18,014 nt of DNA, taken from NCBI GenBank assembly GCA_964631745.1, contig CAZVWV010000078.1:1-18014 (forward strand), in the 5' to 3' direction. Positions 1-6,918 of the stretch are shown in pieces. A program made the translations under genes and the position numbers. Source of the DNA: CAZVWV01 sp964631745 (GTDB taxonomy: Bacteria > Bdellovibrionota_C > UBA2361 > JBGSMV01). The notes under the pieces were generated by a model. That model was given only the letters and a program-made list of their open reading frames with translations. It did no database searches and was not told the origin of the DNA. Numbering within the stretch: the stretch's first letter is position 1; every line of letters begins with the position of its first letter.

Positions 1-64
1 CGAGCAGGTGGTGGCTACGCCCTCAACGATAATGCCACTATAACCACCGGCCGACTACGTGCCG

Positions 65-93
65 CTTTGCGACTTCGTGTCTTGGTGGTGAAA
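65..93. repeat. Degenerate 8-mer tandem repeat, intergenic element
   Basis: Three consecutive octamers, CTTTGCGA (65-72), CTTCGTGT (73-80) and CTTGGTGG (81-88), fit the pattern CTTNGYGN and are followed by TGAAA. From memory, this resembles a family of short intergenic repeats (CTTCGTG / CTTTGTGGTGAAA-like) scattered through many environmental bacterial genomes. Only this copy was noticed in the window, so membership in a dispersed family is inference. No gene is associated with it. Confidence 0.4.
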
Positions 94-175
94 GGAAATT
101 CTCGAAACCCGCCCCTGGGTTTTTGAGCAATTAGGAAAGGCCCAGTGACAGGCCCAAAGCGCCCGCGACTTTAAT

Positions 176-958
176 TCACCCGCAAACAATCTCCAACCCA
201 TCATAAGCAAGCTCCACACCCTCCGGCAGCCGCTTCATAGTTTCCTGGTAATCAACAGTGTGCGTCAGGTGGGTAAGATAAGTTTTCTCGGCCCCGATCC
301 GTCCGGACCATTCGATCGACTCATCGATGGTCATATGGGTGTTGTGGGCTTCGTACCGTAACCCATCTAACACTAAATACTTTACACCTCGAAGAACTTC
401 CAGCGATGGATCGGGGATCGACTTGCAATCGGTGGCATAGGCGATCTGGCCGAAACGAAATCCCAAGACGCTTGTGCCACCATGAGAAAGCGGGAAAACC
501 TGGATCTTGGTCTGAAAGAGATTCAGCTCGCAAAATTCCGGAATCTCATGCAGCGAGAGTTGCGGCAAGAGACCGCCGAGGTAATCGGGGTCTTGGTTGA
601 AAACATACGAGAATACCCGTCGAACTGCATCTGCAGTGGCCTGGTTCGTGTAGATAGGAATAGGTTGTCTGGATATGAAGTTGAACGAGCGTAGATCATC
701 CAGTCCTAAGATGTGATCGGCGTGTGAGTGTGTTAGCAGTACTGCGTCTATCTTTCTAAGATCCCATTTTAGGGCTTGATGGCGGAAATCTGATCCCGCG
801 TCGATTAGAATATCTTCGCCACTGGGTAAGGTAACGATAGCAGAAGTTTTGTCTCTGAAATTTTTAGGATCACCGGACTTGCAGATGGCGCATTGACATC
901 CCGGCAAAGGCACACCCGTGGATGTGCCACAGCCCAATATTTTTAGCTTGAGTGCCAT
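176..958 (-). CDS. PhnP-like metallo-beta-lactamase-fold hydrolase
   Basis: A 260-residue cytoplasmic hydrolase of the metallo-beta-lactamase fold, closest in pattern to PhnP (phosphoribosyl cyclic phosphodiesterase) and its RNase Z-like relatives. The metal ligands are visible: HSHADH at 77-82, then SHG with H159, TD with D177 and a C-terminal LTHLTH with H230 and H233. C21, C23 and C26 near the N terminus match the spacing of the structural zinc cysteines described for E. coli PhnP, which supports the PhnP subgroup over RNase Z. There is no signal peptide. No other phosphonate (phn) gene is nearby, so a role in phosphonate breakdown is not supported; a general cyclic nucleotide or phosphodiester hydrolase is as likely. 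The gene stands alone on the minus strand, divergent from the DUF1844-degP pair, and a perfect TATAAT sits 20-25 bases upstream of its start. Confidence 0.85.
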   Translation of the reverse strand: MALKLKILGCGTSTGVPLPGCQCAICKSGDPKNFRDKTSAIVTLPSGEDILIDAGSDFRHQALKWDLRKIDAVLLTHSHADHILGLDDLRSFNFISRQPIPIYTNQATADAVRRVFSYVFNQDPDYLGGLLPQLSLHEIPEFCELNLFQTKIQVFPLSHGGTSVLGFRFGQIAYATDCKSIPDPSLEVLRGVKYLVLDGLRYEAHNTHMTIDESIEWSGRIGAEKTYLTHLTHTVDYQETMKRLPEGVELAYDGLEIVCG

Positions 959-977
959 GCCTTAAGCCTATTACTTA

Positions 978-983
978 ATTATA
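978..983 (-). promoter_or_regulatory. Putative -10 box for the PhnP-like gene
   Basis: Read on the minus strand this is TATAAT, a perfect sigma-70 -10 hexamer. It would place the transcription start about a dozen bases before the start codon at 958. No good -35 hexamer lies 16-18 bases further upstream (the candidates are TCCATA and TTCCAT), so the call rests on the -10 match and its position. Confidence 0.35.
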
Positions 984-1065
984 AGAATTCGCTAGGGCCT
1001 TATGGAAAACGGAAAAACCAGGGTCTTGAACTCACGGCTGGGAAGACGTAATCTTAGAAACAACT

Positions 1066-1503
1066 ATGAGTGAAGAGAAGCCAGGATCGTTCAAAGTCAA
1101 TGACAAGAGGCGATTTGATGCCGAGGGAGCTGAGCGTGGTGCTGAGACTGGAGAGGCGCTGTCCCAGCCCGAACCAATCTCTGCGGAGGCGCCAAGTGGC
1201 CCGCAGGCTGTGAGCGGCTCGACCGTTGCATCTACTGGTGCCTCGGACGGCGGATCCCAGGCGGAGATCAATTTTAGTTCTTTTATCATGTCTCTAGCGA
1301 CGCAGGCCCTAATGCAGCTTGGGCAGATGCCCGTTCCCAAAGGGATGGACCTGCCGGTAGATCGCGTGGCCGCCAAACAAACTATAGATCTACTGGAGCT
1401 CTTGCATAAAAAAACTCAGGGGAACTTGGAGCCCGGCGAGGAACATCTTATGCAAGATGTTCTTCACAATTTGCGAATGCTTTATGTGCGGAAATCTGTC
1501 TAA
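1066..1503 (+). CDS. DUF1844 domain protein
   Basis: A 145-residue soluble protein of unknown function. Residues 9-21 (FKVNDKRRFDAEG) match the short basic N-terminal motif usual in this family. A low-complexity Ala/Glu/Ser/Gly linker (about 22-66) follows, then the DUF1844 core from about 68 to 142, with FSSFIMSLATQALMQLG at 70-86, the AAKQTIDLLELL helix and NLRMLYV near the end. There is no signal peptide or membrane segment. No biochemical role is established for the family as far as I know. degP starts 31 bases after its stop on the same strand, so the two are probably co-transcribed. No clear Shine-Dalgarno sequence precedes the chosen ATG; it is kept because the conserved motif begins only eight residues later. 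Confidence 0.85.
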   Translation: MSEEKPGSFKVNDKRRFDAEGAERGAETGEALSQPEPISAEAPSGPQAVSGSTVASTGASDGGSQAEINFSSFIMSLATQALMQLGQMPVPKGMDLPVDRVAAKQTIDLLELLHKKTQGNLEPGEEHLMQDVLHNLRMLYVRKSV

Positions 1504-1534
1504 GTAAAATTCAGTATCGAGTAAACGGAATAAT

Positions 1535-3001
1535 ATGTTTAAGAAACACGCCTTTTCTCTATTCTTTGTAACTTGCCTGGTAACTTGCCTGGTAACATTG
1601 CTGGGGTTCTCTCTCCTAGCAGCCGACGAGCTTTACAAGCAGGGCGAACCTCCGGCCGTAAAGAACTCCGAAGAGGTGAAGGCTTCGCTCTCTGATATTC
1701 CTCATTTTACAGAGCTGGCAAAGATATTGAGCCCCTCTGTTGTGAACATCTCGGTCGAGTCTGAGGTCGCGGACGATGAAGAGGGGCCTTTCCCTGGAAT
1801 GCGCAAGGATCCGGCTATTCCCATGAGCTCTAGTGGCTCCGGCTTTATCATTAACCCGGATGGTCATATCGTTACAAACTTGCACGTGATCAAAGACGCC
1901 AAAGAAATCACAGTGCGCTTGCTTGATGATAAAACTGAATATAAGGCGAAGACGGTAGGCGTAGATCCTATGACCGATATGGCCCTGATTAAGATCGAGC
2001 CTAAAGAGAAACTTTCGGCAGTGTATCTTGGTAACTCCGATGAGGTTGAAGTTGGCGAGTGGGTGATCGCTATCGGCAATCAGTTCCAACTTGGGCAGAC
2101 TGTTACAGCAGGAATTGTCTCTGCTAAATCCAGAAGGGTGGGCGGGGATCTTGGGCGACCCTATGATCAGTTTTTACAGACAGACGCTCCCATAAATCCC
2201 GGGAGTTCGGGTGGGCCGTTGTTCAATACCCGTGGACAAGTAATTGGAATCAACACCGCCATCTTTAGTCCCGGCGGTTTTCCAAAGTTTGGGGGTACCG
2301 GGTTTAATATTGGTATAGGGTTTTCGATCCCGATTAATCTGGCCAAGAGCGTGATCTCGCAGCTGCGCGGGCAGGGGAAAGTTACGCGTGGCCTATTGGG
2401 AGTTCTAATTCAAGAGATTGAACCTGACATGCTGGTACCATTGGGGCTGACGGTAGCTGAGGGAGCTCTGGTTTCGGAGGTAAAAAAAGATAGCCCCGCC
2501 GAGAGTGCCGGTTTTAGAAGACGGGATGTGATTGTAAGTTTTAACGGAGAGAAGATAAAAGATCACAATCAGCTTCCTCTGATCGTAGCTAACACTAAAA
2601 TTGGTAGTGAAGCGCAGGTCGAGATCTTACGGGAGGGTAAGATTGTCGTGCTAAAGCCCGTTGTCGGTGAACTTAAGGAAGAGGCCAAAGCCAAAGCGTC
2701 TAAAGAGAAAGCCAAGGCTGATAAACTTGGATTAGTGGTTCGAGAGCTTACCGAGGACGAGGCTCGCCAGCTTGGAGTTGGTTTGGCCTCGGGGGTGATT
2801 GTCGATCGCGTCGATCCGGGTTCCGCCGCAGATAAAGCCCACCTTATGAAAGGCGATTTGCTGCAGGAGTTAGCAGGAGTTCTAATTGGCGATCTTGCCG
2901 GATATCATAAGGCCACAGAGCAGATAAAGAAAGGCAGTCCAACGCTCGTACTTGTGCATCGTAAGAATGGTGGCTTTTACGTCAGCATTAGTTTGAACTG
3001 A
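1535..3001 (+). CDS. degP: Periplasmic serine protease DegP/HtrA (Do family)
   Basis: A 488-residue envelope quality-control protease and chaperone that degrades misfolded periplasmic and outer-membrane proteins. A hydrophobic signal peptide covers about residues 5-30 (likely cleavage near LLAA/DE). The trypsin-like domain carries the triad H117 (TNLHVI), D148 (TDMALI) and S225 (NPGSSGGP). Two PDZ domains follow, at about 285-375 and 398-487, joined by a Lys/Ala/Glu-rich linker (381-397). Two PDZ domains and normal length place it with DegP/DegQ/MucD rather than DegS, which has one. The signal peptide core contains VTCLVTCLVT, produced by a 12-base tandem duplication. The gene is downstream of the DUF1844 gene, and an ECF sigma factor follows after a structured spacer, a context that fits envelope-stress control. 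Only a weak GGA precedes the start. Whether it is the DegP, DegQ or MucD orthologue cannot be decided here. Confidence 0.93.
   Translation: MFKKHAFSLFFVTCLVTCLVTLLGFSLLAADELYKQGEPPAVKNSEEVKASLSDIPHFTELAKILSPSVVNISVESEVADDEEGPFPGMRKDPAIPMSSSGSGFIINPDGHIVTNLHVIKDAKEITVRLLDDKTEYKAKTVGVDPMTDMALIKIEPKEKLSAVYLGNSDEVEVGEWVIAIGNQFQLGQTVTAGIVSAKSRRVGGDLGRPYDQFLQTDAPINPGSSGGPLFNTRGQVIGINTAIFSPGGFPKFGGTGFNIGIGFSIPINLAKSVISQLRGQGKVTRGLLGVLIQEIEPDMLVPLGLTVAEGALVSEVKKDSPAESAGFRRRDVIVSFNGEKIKDHNQLPLIVANTKIGSEAQVEILREGKIVVLKPVVGELKEEAKAKASKEKAKADKLGLVVRELTEDEARQLGVGLASGVIVDRVDPGSAADKAHLMKGDLLQELAGVLIGDLAGYHKATEQIKKGSPTLVLVHRKNGGFYVSISLN
1568..1596 (+). repeat. 12-base tandem repeat inside degP signal peptide
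   Basis: GTAACTTGCCTG occurs at 1568-1579 and again at 1580-1591, followed by a partial copy GTAAC (1592-1596). The unit is in frame and adds VTCL to the hydrophobic core of the signal peptide. The identical units suggest a recent slippage duplication. Copy-number change by one unit would preserve the frame. Confidence 0.8.
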
Positions 3002-3002
3002 T

Positions 3003-3041
3003 GCCCAGGTTGGAGCGATTTGTTCAGGCTCCAATCAGGGC
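3003..3041 (+). terminator. Stem-loop directly after degP, possible weak terminator
   Basis: GCCC (3003-3006) pairs with GGGC (3038-3041), and GGTTGGAGC (3008-3016) pairs with GCTCCAATC (3028-3036, one G-U pair). The two stems are separated by a single A-A mismatch, with an 11-base loop. The hairpin begins two bases after the degP stop codon, where a terminator is expected. No U-run follows, so it may instead be an mRNA 3' stabiliser or a partial terminator. Confidence 0.4.
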
Positions 3042-3056
3042 TAACGCTTGGTCGGA

Positions 3057-3096
3057 GTGTCATTCCGGCAATTATTGCCTGTCAGAAATATGACAC
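3057..3096. promoter_or_regulatory. TGTCA half-site array upstream of the ECF sigma gene
   Basis: TGTCA occurs at 3058-3062 and at 3080-3084, 22 bases apart or about two helical turns, with the inverted half TGACA at 3091-3095. The last two form TGTCA-N6-TGACA, a compact palindrome of operator type. As RNA, TGACAC (3091-3096) could pair either with GTGTCA (3057-3062), enclosing a small GGCAA/TTGCC hairpin, or with the nearer TGTCA. Either a dimer-binding operator or a two-state leader is possible. Function is inferred from symmetry only. Confidence 0.3.
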
Positions 3097-3102
3097 GTCT
3101 TT

Positions 3103-3123
3103 AGCCGCGATGATCGCGCGGCT
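3103..3123. promoter_or_regulatory. GC-rich inverted repeat upstream of the ECF sigma gene
   Basis: AGCCGCG (3103-3109) and CGCGGCT (3117-3123) form a seven-base GC-rich stem around a seven-base loop. No T-run follows on either strand, so a classical terminator is unlikely. It is the third inverted repeat in the 233-base spacer between degP and the sigma gene. Confidence 0.3.
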
Positions 3124-3234
3124 CAGCTATTTCAAGGGGTTATCCATAAAAAATAGTTAGCAGCGGCTAAATCCGAGCTGGAAGGATTTTTGCATCCGTA
3201 TTCCATTTATCTTGCACAATAACAAGGAGGTGGG

Positions 3235-3852
3235 ATGTTAGAGCTGACGGACCTGCAACTAATCGATCAAATCTGCAACGGCGATCAAAAGAGCTTTGAG
3301 ATTTTAATTGGTAGATATAGCGATAAAGCCTTCTCTCTGGCGCTTCGGTTGACTCGTAATCAACAGGATGCTGAAGAGGTGCTTCAAGATGTCTTTGTGA
3401 CAGTGTACCGAAAAATAGCGGGCTTCGAACGAAAATCCTCCTTTTCAAGCTGGCTTTACCGCGTGACTGTGAATGCCTCTTTGATGAAGTTACGAAAGAG
3501 TAAACATGACCCTATTGTTTTGGTGGAAGAGATTCTGCCGCACGTGAGCAACGCTACTATAGACCGTAACGCAGAAGTGTCAGCCACCGATCATATCGCC
3601 ATTCGAAATCAGATAGCCGAAGTGCTGGAGCAAGCCATCGGAAAGTTGCCGGAGGAGTACCGTCCGGTTTTTGTGCTTCGTGATGTAGATGGGTTGACCA
3701 GTAAAGAAGTGGGCAAGATGCTAAATCTAAGTATTCCTGCCGTGAAATCGCGCTTGCATCGCTCACGTTTAATGTTACGACGCAAACTGCGAAGCTTCTT
3801 CAAGGAGTTCGAAGGGCATGCTGAATCGGCCAAAGCCGTGGGGAACGTCTAA
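3235..3852 (+). CDS. ECF-type RNA polymerase sigma factor
   Basis: A 205-residue sigma-70 family protein with only regions 2 and 4, as in the ECF (sigma-E-like) group. Region 2 covers about 12-90, including the DAEEVLQDVFVTVYRKI core-binding helix (45-61) and FSSWLYRVTVNASLMKLRK (70-88). Region 4 lies at about 130-187, with LPEEYRPVFVLRDVDGL and the HTH ending in PAVKSRLHRSRLMLRRKL. The 17-residue tail has no obvious domain. The start is well set by a near-consensus AAGGAGG just upstream. ECF genes usually sit next to a membrane anti-sigma gene; here the next gene is a cytochrome c, and the 86 bases between hold no ORF of that kind. With degP upstream, the context suggests an envelope-stress regulator, as in rpoE or algU/mucD loci, but its regulon cannot be read here. 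Confidence 0.9.
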   Translation: MLELTDLQLIDQICNGDQKSFEILIGRYSDKAFSLALRLTRNQQDAEEVLQDVFVTVYRKIAGFERKSSFSSWLYRVTVNASLMKLRKSKHDPIVLVEEILPHVSNATIDRNAEVSATDHIAIRNQIAEVLEQAIGKLPEEYRPVFVLRDVDGLTSKEVGKMLNLSIPAVKSRLHRSRLMLRRKLRSFFKEFEGHAESAKAVGNV

Positions 3853-3938
3853 GCTGCATAGCTGCCTCAGATTGGCTTGAGGGCCCGCCCGTTCCGTCGC
3901 TATATCCAAGACCATTTCAAAACTAGCCTGGCACTGCT

Positions 3939-4820
3939 ATGCTGTTGGGCACTATGAGAAAAATAATTTTTGGCTGCCTTTTACTGTGCCTAAATTCATG
4001 TTCCTCTGACAAGGGTTACGAGCCTCTTAAAGTACCGATAACGACCGAGAGCGTGGCTCACGGGCGCGAACTCTTTAACGGGGTAGCCGCCTGCGCTTTC
4101 TGTCATGGCGATAAGCCGCTGCCTAACGCGCTACCTTCAGGTGGCAGAATTCAGCACGACCTTTACGGCGATGTGGCCGCGGCCAATCTGACCCCATCGA
4201 AATCCGGAATTGGAGATTGGCAGGCCAAGGATTTTATCTCGGCTATTCGAGATGGTCTTAGGCCAGACGGCGCTAAGTTGTCCCCGGAAGTTCACCGTGG
4301 CATGGAGTGGATGGCGGATACCGACCTTTTGGCGATGGTTGCTTATCTGACAACTTTACCGGCTGTAGAAAACCGTGTTGAACGGCGCGAGCTTGGATTT
4401 GTTAGCCGGAATACGACCGGTTTCTTTCAGGGGCGTCACGACGTTGGCGGATACGTTCCAAAGGTAGACCCTAAACATGAACTACCTTATGGAAAATATC
4501 TGGTCGATAACGTGGCGCGTTGCAGCTACTGTCATTCCAGCCCTGCCTCTGTGCTCAGTTCTGAAGGATACCTGCAAGGCGGACACACCATGCAGTTCGA
4601 GGGCGGTGAAAAGTTAATACCGAGTATCACCAATTCAAGCGCGCACGGCATCGGCAACTGGACTGAGTCTGAGATCGTGACCTATTTAAAAAGCGGCGAC
4701 ACCCCTGATCATCGCCGTATATCTGCCGAGTTTTGCCCGGTTGGTTTCTACAAAATGGCTGCGGAGCGAGAGCTTTTGGCGATCGCTAAGTATCTTAAAT
4801 CCGATCTATCAAGCAAATGA
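3939..4820 (+). CDS. Di-haem lipoprotein cytochrome c
   Basis: A 293-residue exported c-type cytochrome with two haem-binding motifs, CAFCH at 52-56 and CSYCH at 195-199. Each lies in its own class I-like domain followed by a possible axial Met (M122 or M125; M273). Segments such as NLTPSKSGIGDWQAKDF and the repeated GIGNWTESEIVTYL resemble the cytochrome subunits of membrane sugar and alcohol dehydrogenases, so an electron-transfer role to the respiratory chain is likely. No partner dehydrogenase gene is present. A hydrophobic leader ending in LNSC (C21) looks like a lipobox, suggesting an acylated, membrane-anchored protein. An in-frame ATG at 3954 gives the more typical leader MRKIIFG and may be the true start; neither ATG has a good Shine-Dalgarno. 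The stop overlaps the tsaD start (ATGA). Confidence 0.85.
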   Translation: MLLGTMRKIIFGCLLLCLNSCSSDKGYEPLKVPITTESVAHGRELFNGVAACAFCHGDKPLPNALPSGGRIQHDLYGDVAAANLTPSKSGIGDWQAKDFISAIRDGLRPDGAKLSPEVHRGMEWMADTDLLAMVAYLTTLPAVENRVERRELGFVSRNTTGFFQGRHDVGGYVPKVDPKHELPYGKYLVDNVARCSYCHSSPASVLSSEGYLQGGHTMQFEGGEKLIPSITNSSAHGIGNWTESEIVTYLKSGDTPDHRRISAEFCPVGFYKMAAERELLAIAKYLKSDLSSK

Positions 4821-5839
4821 ACAAGGGCGCGCTAATTCTTGGTATCGAGACTAGCTGCGATGAAAGCGCCGTGGCGATTTTGCGTTGCTCGGCTGACGGT
4901 AACTCAGAAGTTTTACTGGAGTTGGTATCTTCGCAAACTGAGCTGCATGCTCTCTATGGCGGTGTCGTGCCGGAACTGGCTTCGCGGGAGCATATGAGAA
5001 ATCTGCCGCTGCTTGTGGACAAGGGGCTGAGCGACGCCAAACTAAGCCTGCGCGATATCGGTGCGATCGGTGTTACTGTTGGGCCGGGTCTTAAGGGATG
5101 CTTATTAATCGGCGCGCTCTTCGCACAAGGGCTGGCCTTGCCAGGAAAGATCCCGCTTTATGGTATCAACCATATTGAGGGGCATGTGCTCTCAGTAGTT
5201 TTGGACAATCCTGGATTGAGCTTTCCTTATCTGGCGTTGGTCGTCTCTGGCGGGCATACCGAGATTCAGATAGTCAGGGCGGTAGGTCAGTACGAGCTGG
5301 TTGCCAGAACCACGGACGACGCCGCCGGGGAAGCTTTTGACAAATCGGCGAACTTGATGGGCTTTGAATACCCAGGCGGTGCCAAACTTGCGGCCTTAGC
5401 GGACACGGTCGCTAGCAGCGATCTTAAACTACCTAAGGTAATGCGCGAGGCCCCGGGCTTTAGCTTCTCTGGGCTAAAGACGGCCATCGCTAACTTAGTT
5501 AGGCATAATCATGAGATTTTGGAACAGGCGGAGTTTCGGGCCTCGTTAGCTTTTGCCATTCAGGACGCCATCGTGGATGCGTTGTTGTTTAAGTTAGCCC
5601 AGGCCGTAAAAGATACTGGCATCAGAAAGATTGCCGTTTGTGGCGGGGTTAGCGCAAATAAATATCTACAAGCCAAACTGAAAGCCAAATACGACCAAGT
5701 TTATTTAGCAAAGAGCGCACATTGTGTGGATAACGCCGCCATGATCGCTTTTGCGGCTCAATCTCGGAGAGCGGCAGGACTTCTCCCGCTGGCTAATCCT
5801 CTACAAATACGGCCGCGCTGGCCGCTTGAAAGTGTATGA
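4817..5839 (+). CDS. tsaD: tRNA N6-adenosine threonylcarbamoyltransferase TsaD
   Basis: A 340-residue cytoplasmic enzyme that, with TsaB and TsaE, transfers threonylcarbamoyl to A37 of tRNAs reading ANN codons (t6A). Family marks are GIETSCDESAVAIL at 9-22, the metal-binding HIEGH with H119 and H123, SGGHTEI at 144-150, DDAAGEAFDK at 167-176, CGGVSAN at 275-281 and CVDNAAMIA with the metal ligand D305. Length and motifs are complete. It starts inside the stop codon of the cytochrome c gene and ends inside the start codon of rsmA (both ATGA), so all three are probably translated in a coupled way. No independent ribosome binding site is visible, which fits coupling. Confidence 0.97.
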   Translation: MNKGALILGIETSCDESAVAILRCSADGNSEVLLELVSSQTELHALYGGVVPELASREHMRNLPLLVDKGLSDAKLSLRDIGAIGVTVGPGLKGCLLIGALFAQGLALPGKIPLYGINHIEGHVLSVVLDNPGLSFPYLALVVSGGHTEIQIVRAVGQYELVARTTDDAAGEAFDKSANLMGFEYPGGAKLAALADTVASSDLKLPKVMREAPGFSFSGLKTAIANLVRHNHEILEQAEFRASLAFAIQDAIVDALLFKLAQAVKDTGIRKIAVCGGVSANKYLQAKLKAKYDQVYLAKSAHCVDNAAMIAFAAQSRRAAGLLPLANPLQIRPRWPLESV

Positions 5840-6684
5840 ACCAAAAATACAAGTCTGCTAGAAGTTCTCTGCGCGAAATAAGCGTTCGTCCCGATAAACG
5901 TTTTGGGCAGAATTTTATTACTGACTCCGAGGTGGTTTCCAAGATCGTGCAATTTGCGGAACCTTCGGGGGACGATACGATCGTGGAGATCGGTCCGGGA
6001 TTGGGAGCATTGACCGAGTCTTTAGCTGCGATTCGTCCAAACTTGACTGTGATAGAGATTGAGCCTGAGCTTGCGCAAAAACTAAAAGTTAGGTTCCCAG
6101 AGATCACCGTTTTGCAGCAAGACGTGCGCCAGGTGGAATTCCAGAGTCTTGGTCGGGATCTGGTCGTCTTCGGGAATTTACCGTATTCGTTCTCCACCGA
6201 GATCGTTTTTCATCTGATAGAATCGGCGGCCACGATTAAGCGCGCGGTGATTATGTTGCAACGGGAATTTGTGGAACGTATGGCGGCAGAACCCGGGGGC
6301 AGAGACTATGGAACTCTAAGTATCGGAGTGCAGCTTTGGTGTGATTTGAAACTCGGCCCGATTATTAGCGGAGACTCCTTTTATCCCACCACTAAAGTCG
6401 ATTCTAGAGTAGTCGAACTGAAGTTTTTGAAGCAGCCCCGTTTTGAAATCTCTGATCTTAAGTGGTTTCGTAAGATTGTGAAGGCCTCGTTTAGTAATCG
6501 GCGTAAGAAATTGTTAAACAGTTTGTCGGCGGCGGGAATTTGGAGTAAGGAAATTCTAACGGAGGTTTTGCAATCCTTAGCGATCGATCCGGGCAGGCGC
6601 GCAGAAACTCTCTCGATCGCTGAATATGTTAAGCTCGCCGAGCAACTCAGGCAGCTTCAGCCTCAGGCGGTAAAATTGACTTAA
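5836..6684 (+). CDS. rsmA: 16S rRNA dimethyladenosine transferase RsmA/KsgA
   Basis: A 282-residue SAM-dependent enzyme that dimethylates two adjacent adenosines near the 3' end of 16S rRNA (A1518 and A1519 in E. coli) late in small-subunit assembly. The N-terminal KRFGQNFITD (21-30) is the family signature. Motif I is VEIGPGLGALT at 50-60, the acidic ribose-binding position is IEIEPE at 73-78, and the catalytic NLPYSFST lies at 114-121. A C-terminal helical domain with KASFSNRRKKLLNSL follows, as expected. It is translationally coupled to tsaD (ATGA). Its last 38 bases overlap the 3' end of a convergent HTH gene on the minus strand, so no room remains for a separate terminator. Confidence 0.96.
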   Translation: MNQKYKSARSSLREISVRPDKRFGQNFITDSEVVSKIVQFAEPSGDDTIVEIGPGLGALTESLAAIRPNLTVIEIEPELAQKLKVRFPEITVLQQDVRQVEFQSLGRDLVVFGNLPYSFSTEIVFHLIESAATIKRAVIMLQREFVERMAAEPGGRDYGTLSIGVQLWCDLKLGPIISGDSFYPTTKVDSRVVELKFLKQPRFEISDLKWFRKIVKASFSNRRKKLLNSLSAAGIWSKEILTEVLQSLAIDPGRRAETLSIAEYVKLAEQLRQLQPQAVKLT

Positions 6685-6868
6685 AGAAATCTTCCGGGAT
6701 AGGTCCCACAAGTTTCTCGACTGAGCATTTCTTGATGCGCCAATCAGAGCCCAGCTTAAAACCTTCTAAGGTTCCGTCCTTCAAAAGATCGTAAACCTTG
6801 GGCCTGTGGATGCGAAGTACCTCGGCGGTCTCCTTCACCGTTAAAAGTACAGGTTGCGACTTATTCAT
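6647..6868 (-). CDS. Small excisionase/MerR-type HTH DNA-binding protein
   Basis: A 73-residue protein with a winged-helix HTH of the excisionase-like HTH_17 family. LLTVKETAEVLRIHRPKVYD (8-27) forms the helix-turn-helix, and LKDGTLEGFKLGSDWRIKK (29-47) forms the wing with the usual Gly-x-x-W-R-I pattern. A longer reading frame extends upstream to 6919, but the ATG at 6868 is preferred because CTGGAGTTAGT, with a GGAG at good distance, precedes it on the minus strand and the HTH follows closely. Such small proteins act as transcription regulators or recombination directionality factors. No integrase or other mobile-element gene is in the window, so a local regulator is more likely. Its 3' end overlaps the end of rsmA by 38 bases, tail to tail. 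Confidence 0.8.
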   Translation of the reverse strand: MNKSQPVLLTVKETAEVLRIHRPKVYDLLKDGTLEGFKLGSDWRIKKCSVEKLVGPIPEDFFKSILPPEAEAA

Positions 6869-6918
6869 ACTAACTCCAGTTGAAAAGTATCTATCACCCT
6901 CAAATCGATCCGCTACCA

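Noticed and set aside
1..126. Open plus-strand frame from the window edge to a TGA at 124-126 (about 41 codons)
   Set aside because: It could be the end of a gene starting outside the window, but the translation matches no family I know and the second half coincides with the octamer repeat (65-93). There is not enough evidence to call a partial gene.
101..126. Imperfect hairpin CTCGAAACCC / GGGTTTTTGAG, possible terminator
   Set aside because: The stem needs a bulge and a mismatch and its T-run lies inside the arm. It may end an upstream gene, but no such gene is established.
3130..3160. TTTCAA ... AATAGT as a sigma-70 promoter for the sigma gene
   Set aside because: The -10 candidates at 16-18 base spacing match the consensus at too few positions to support a call.
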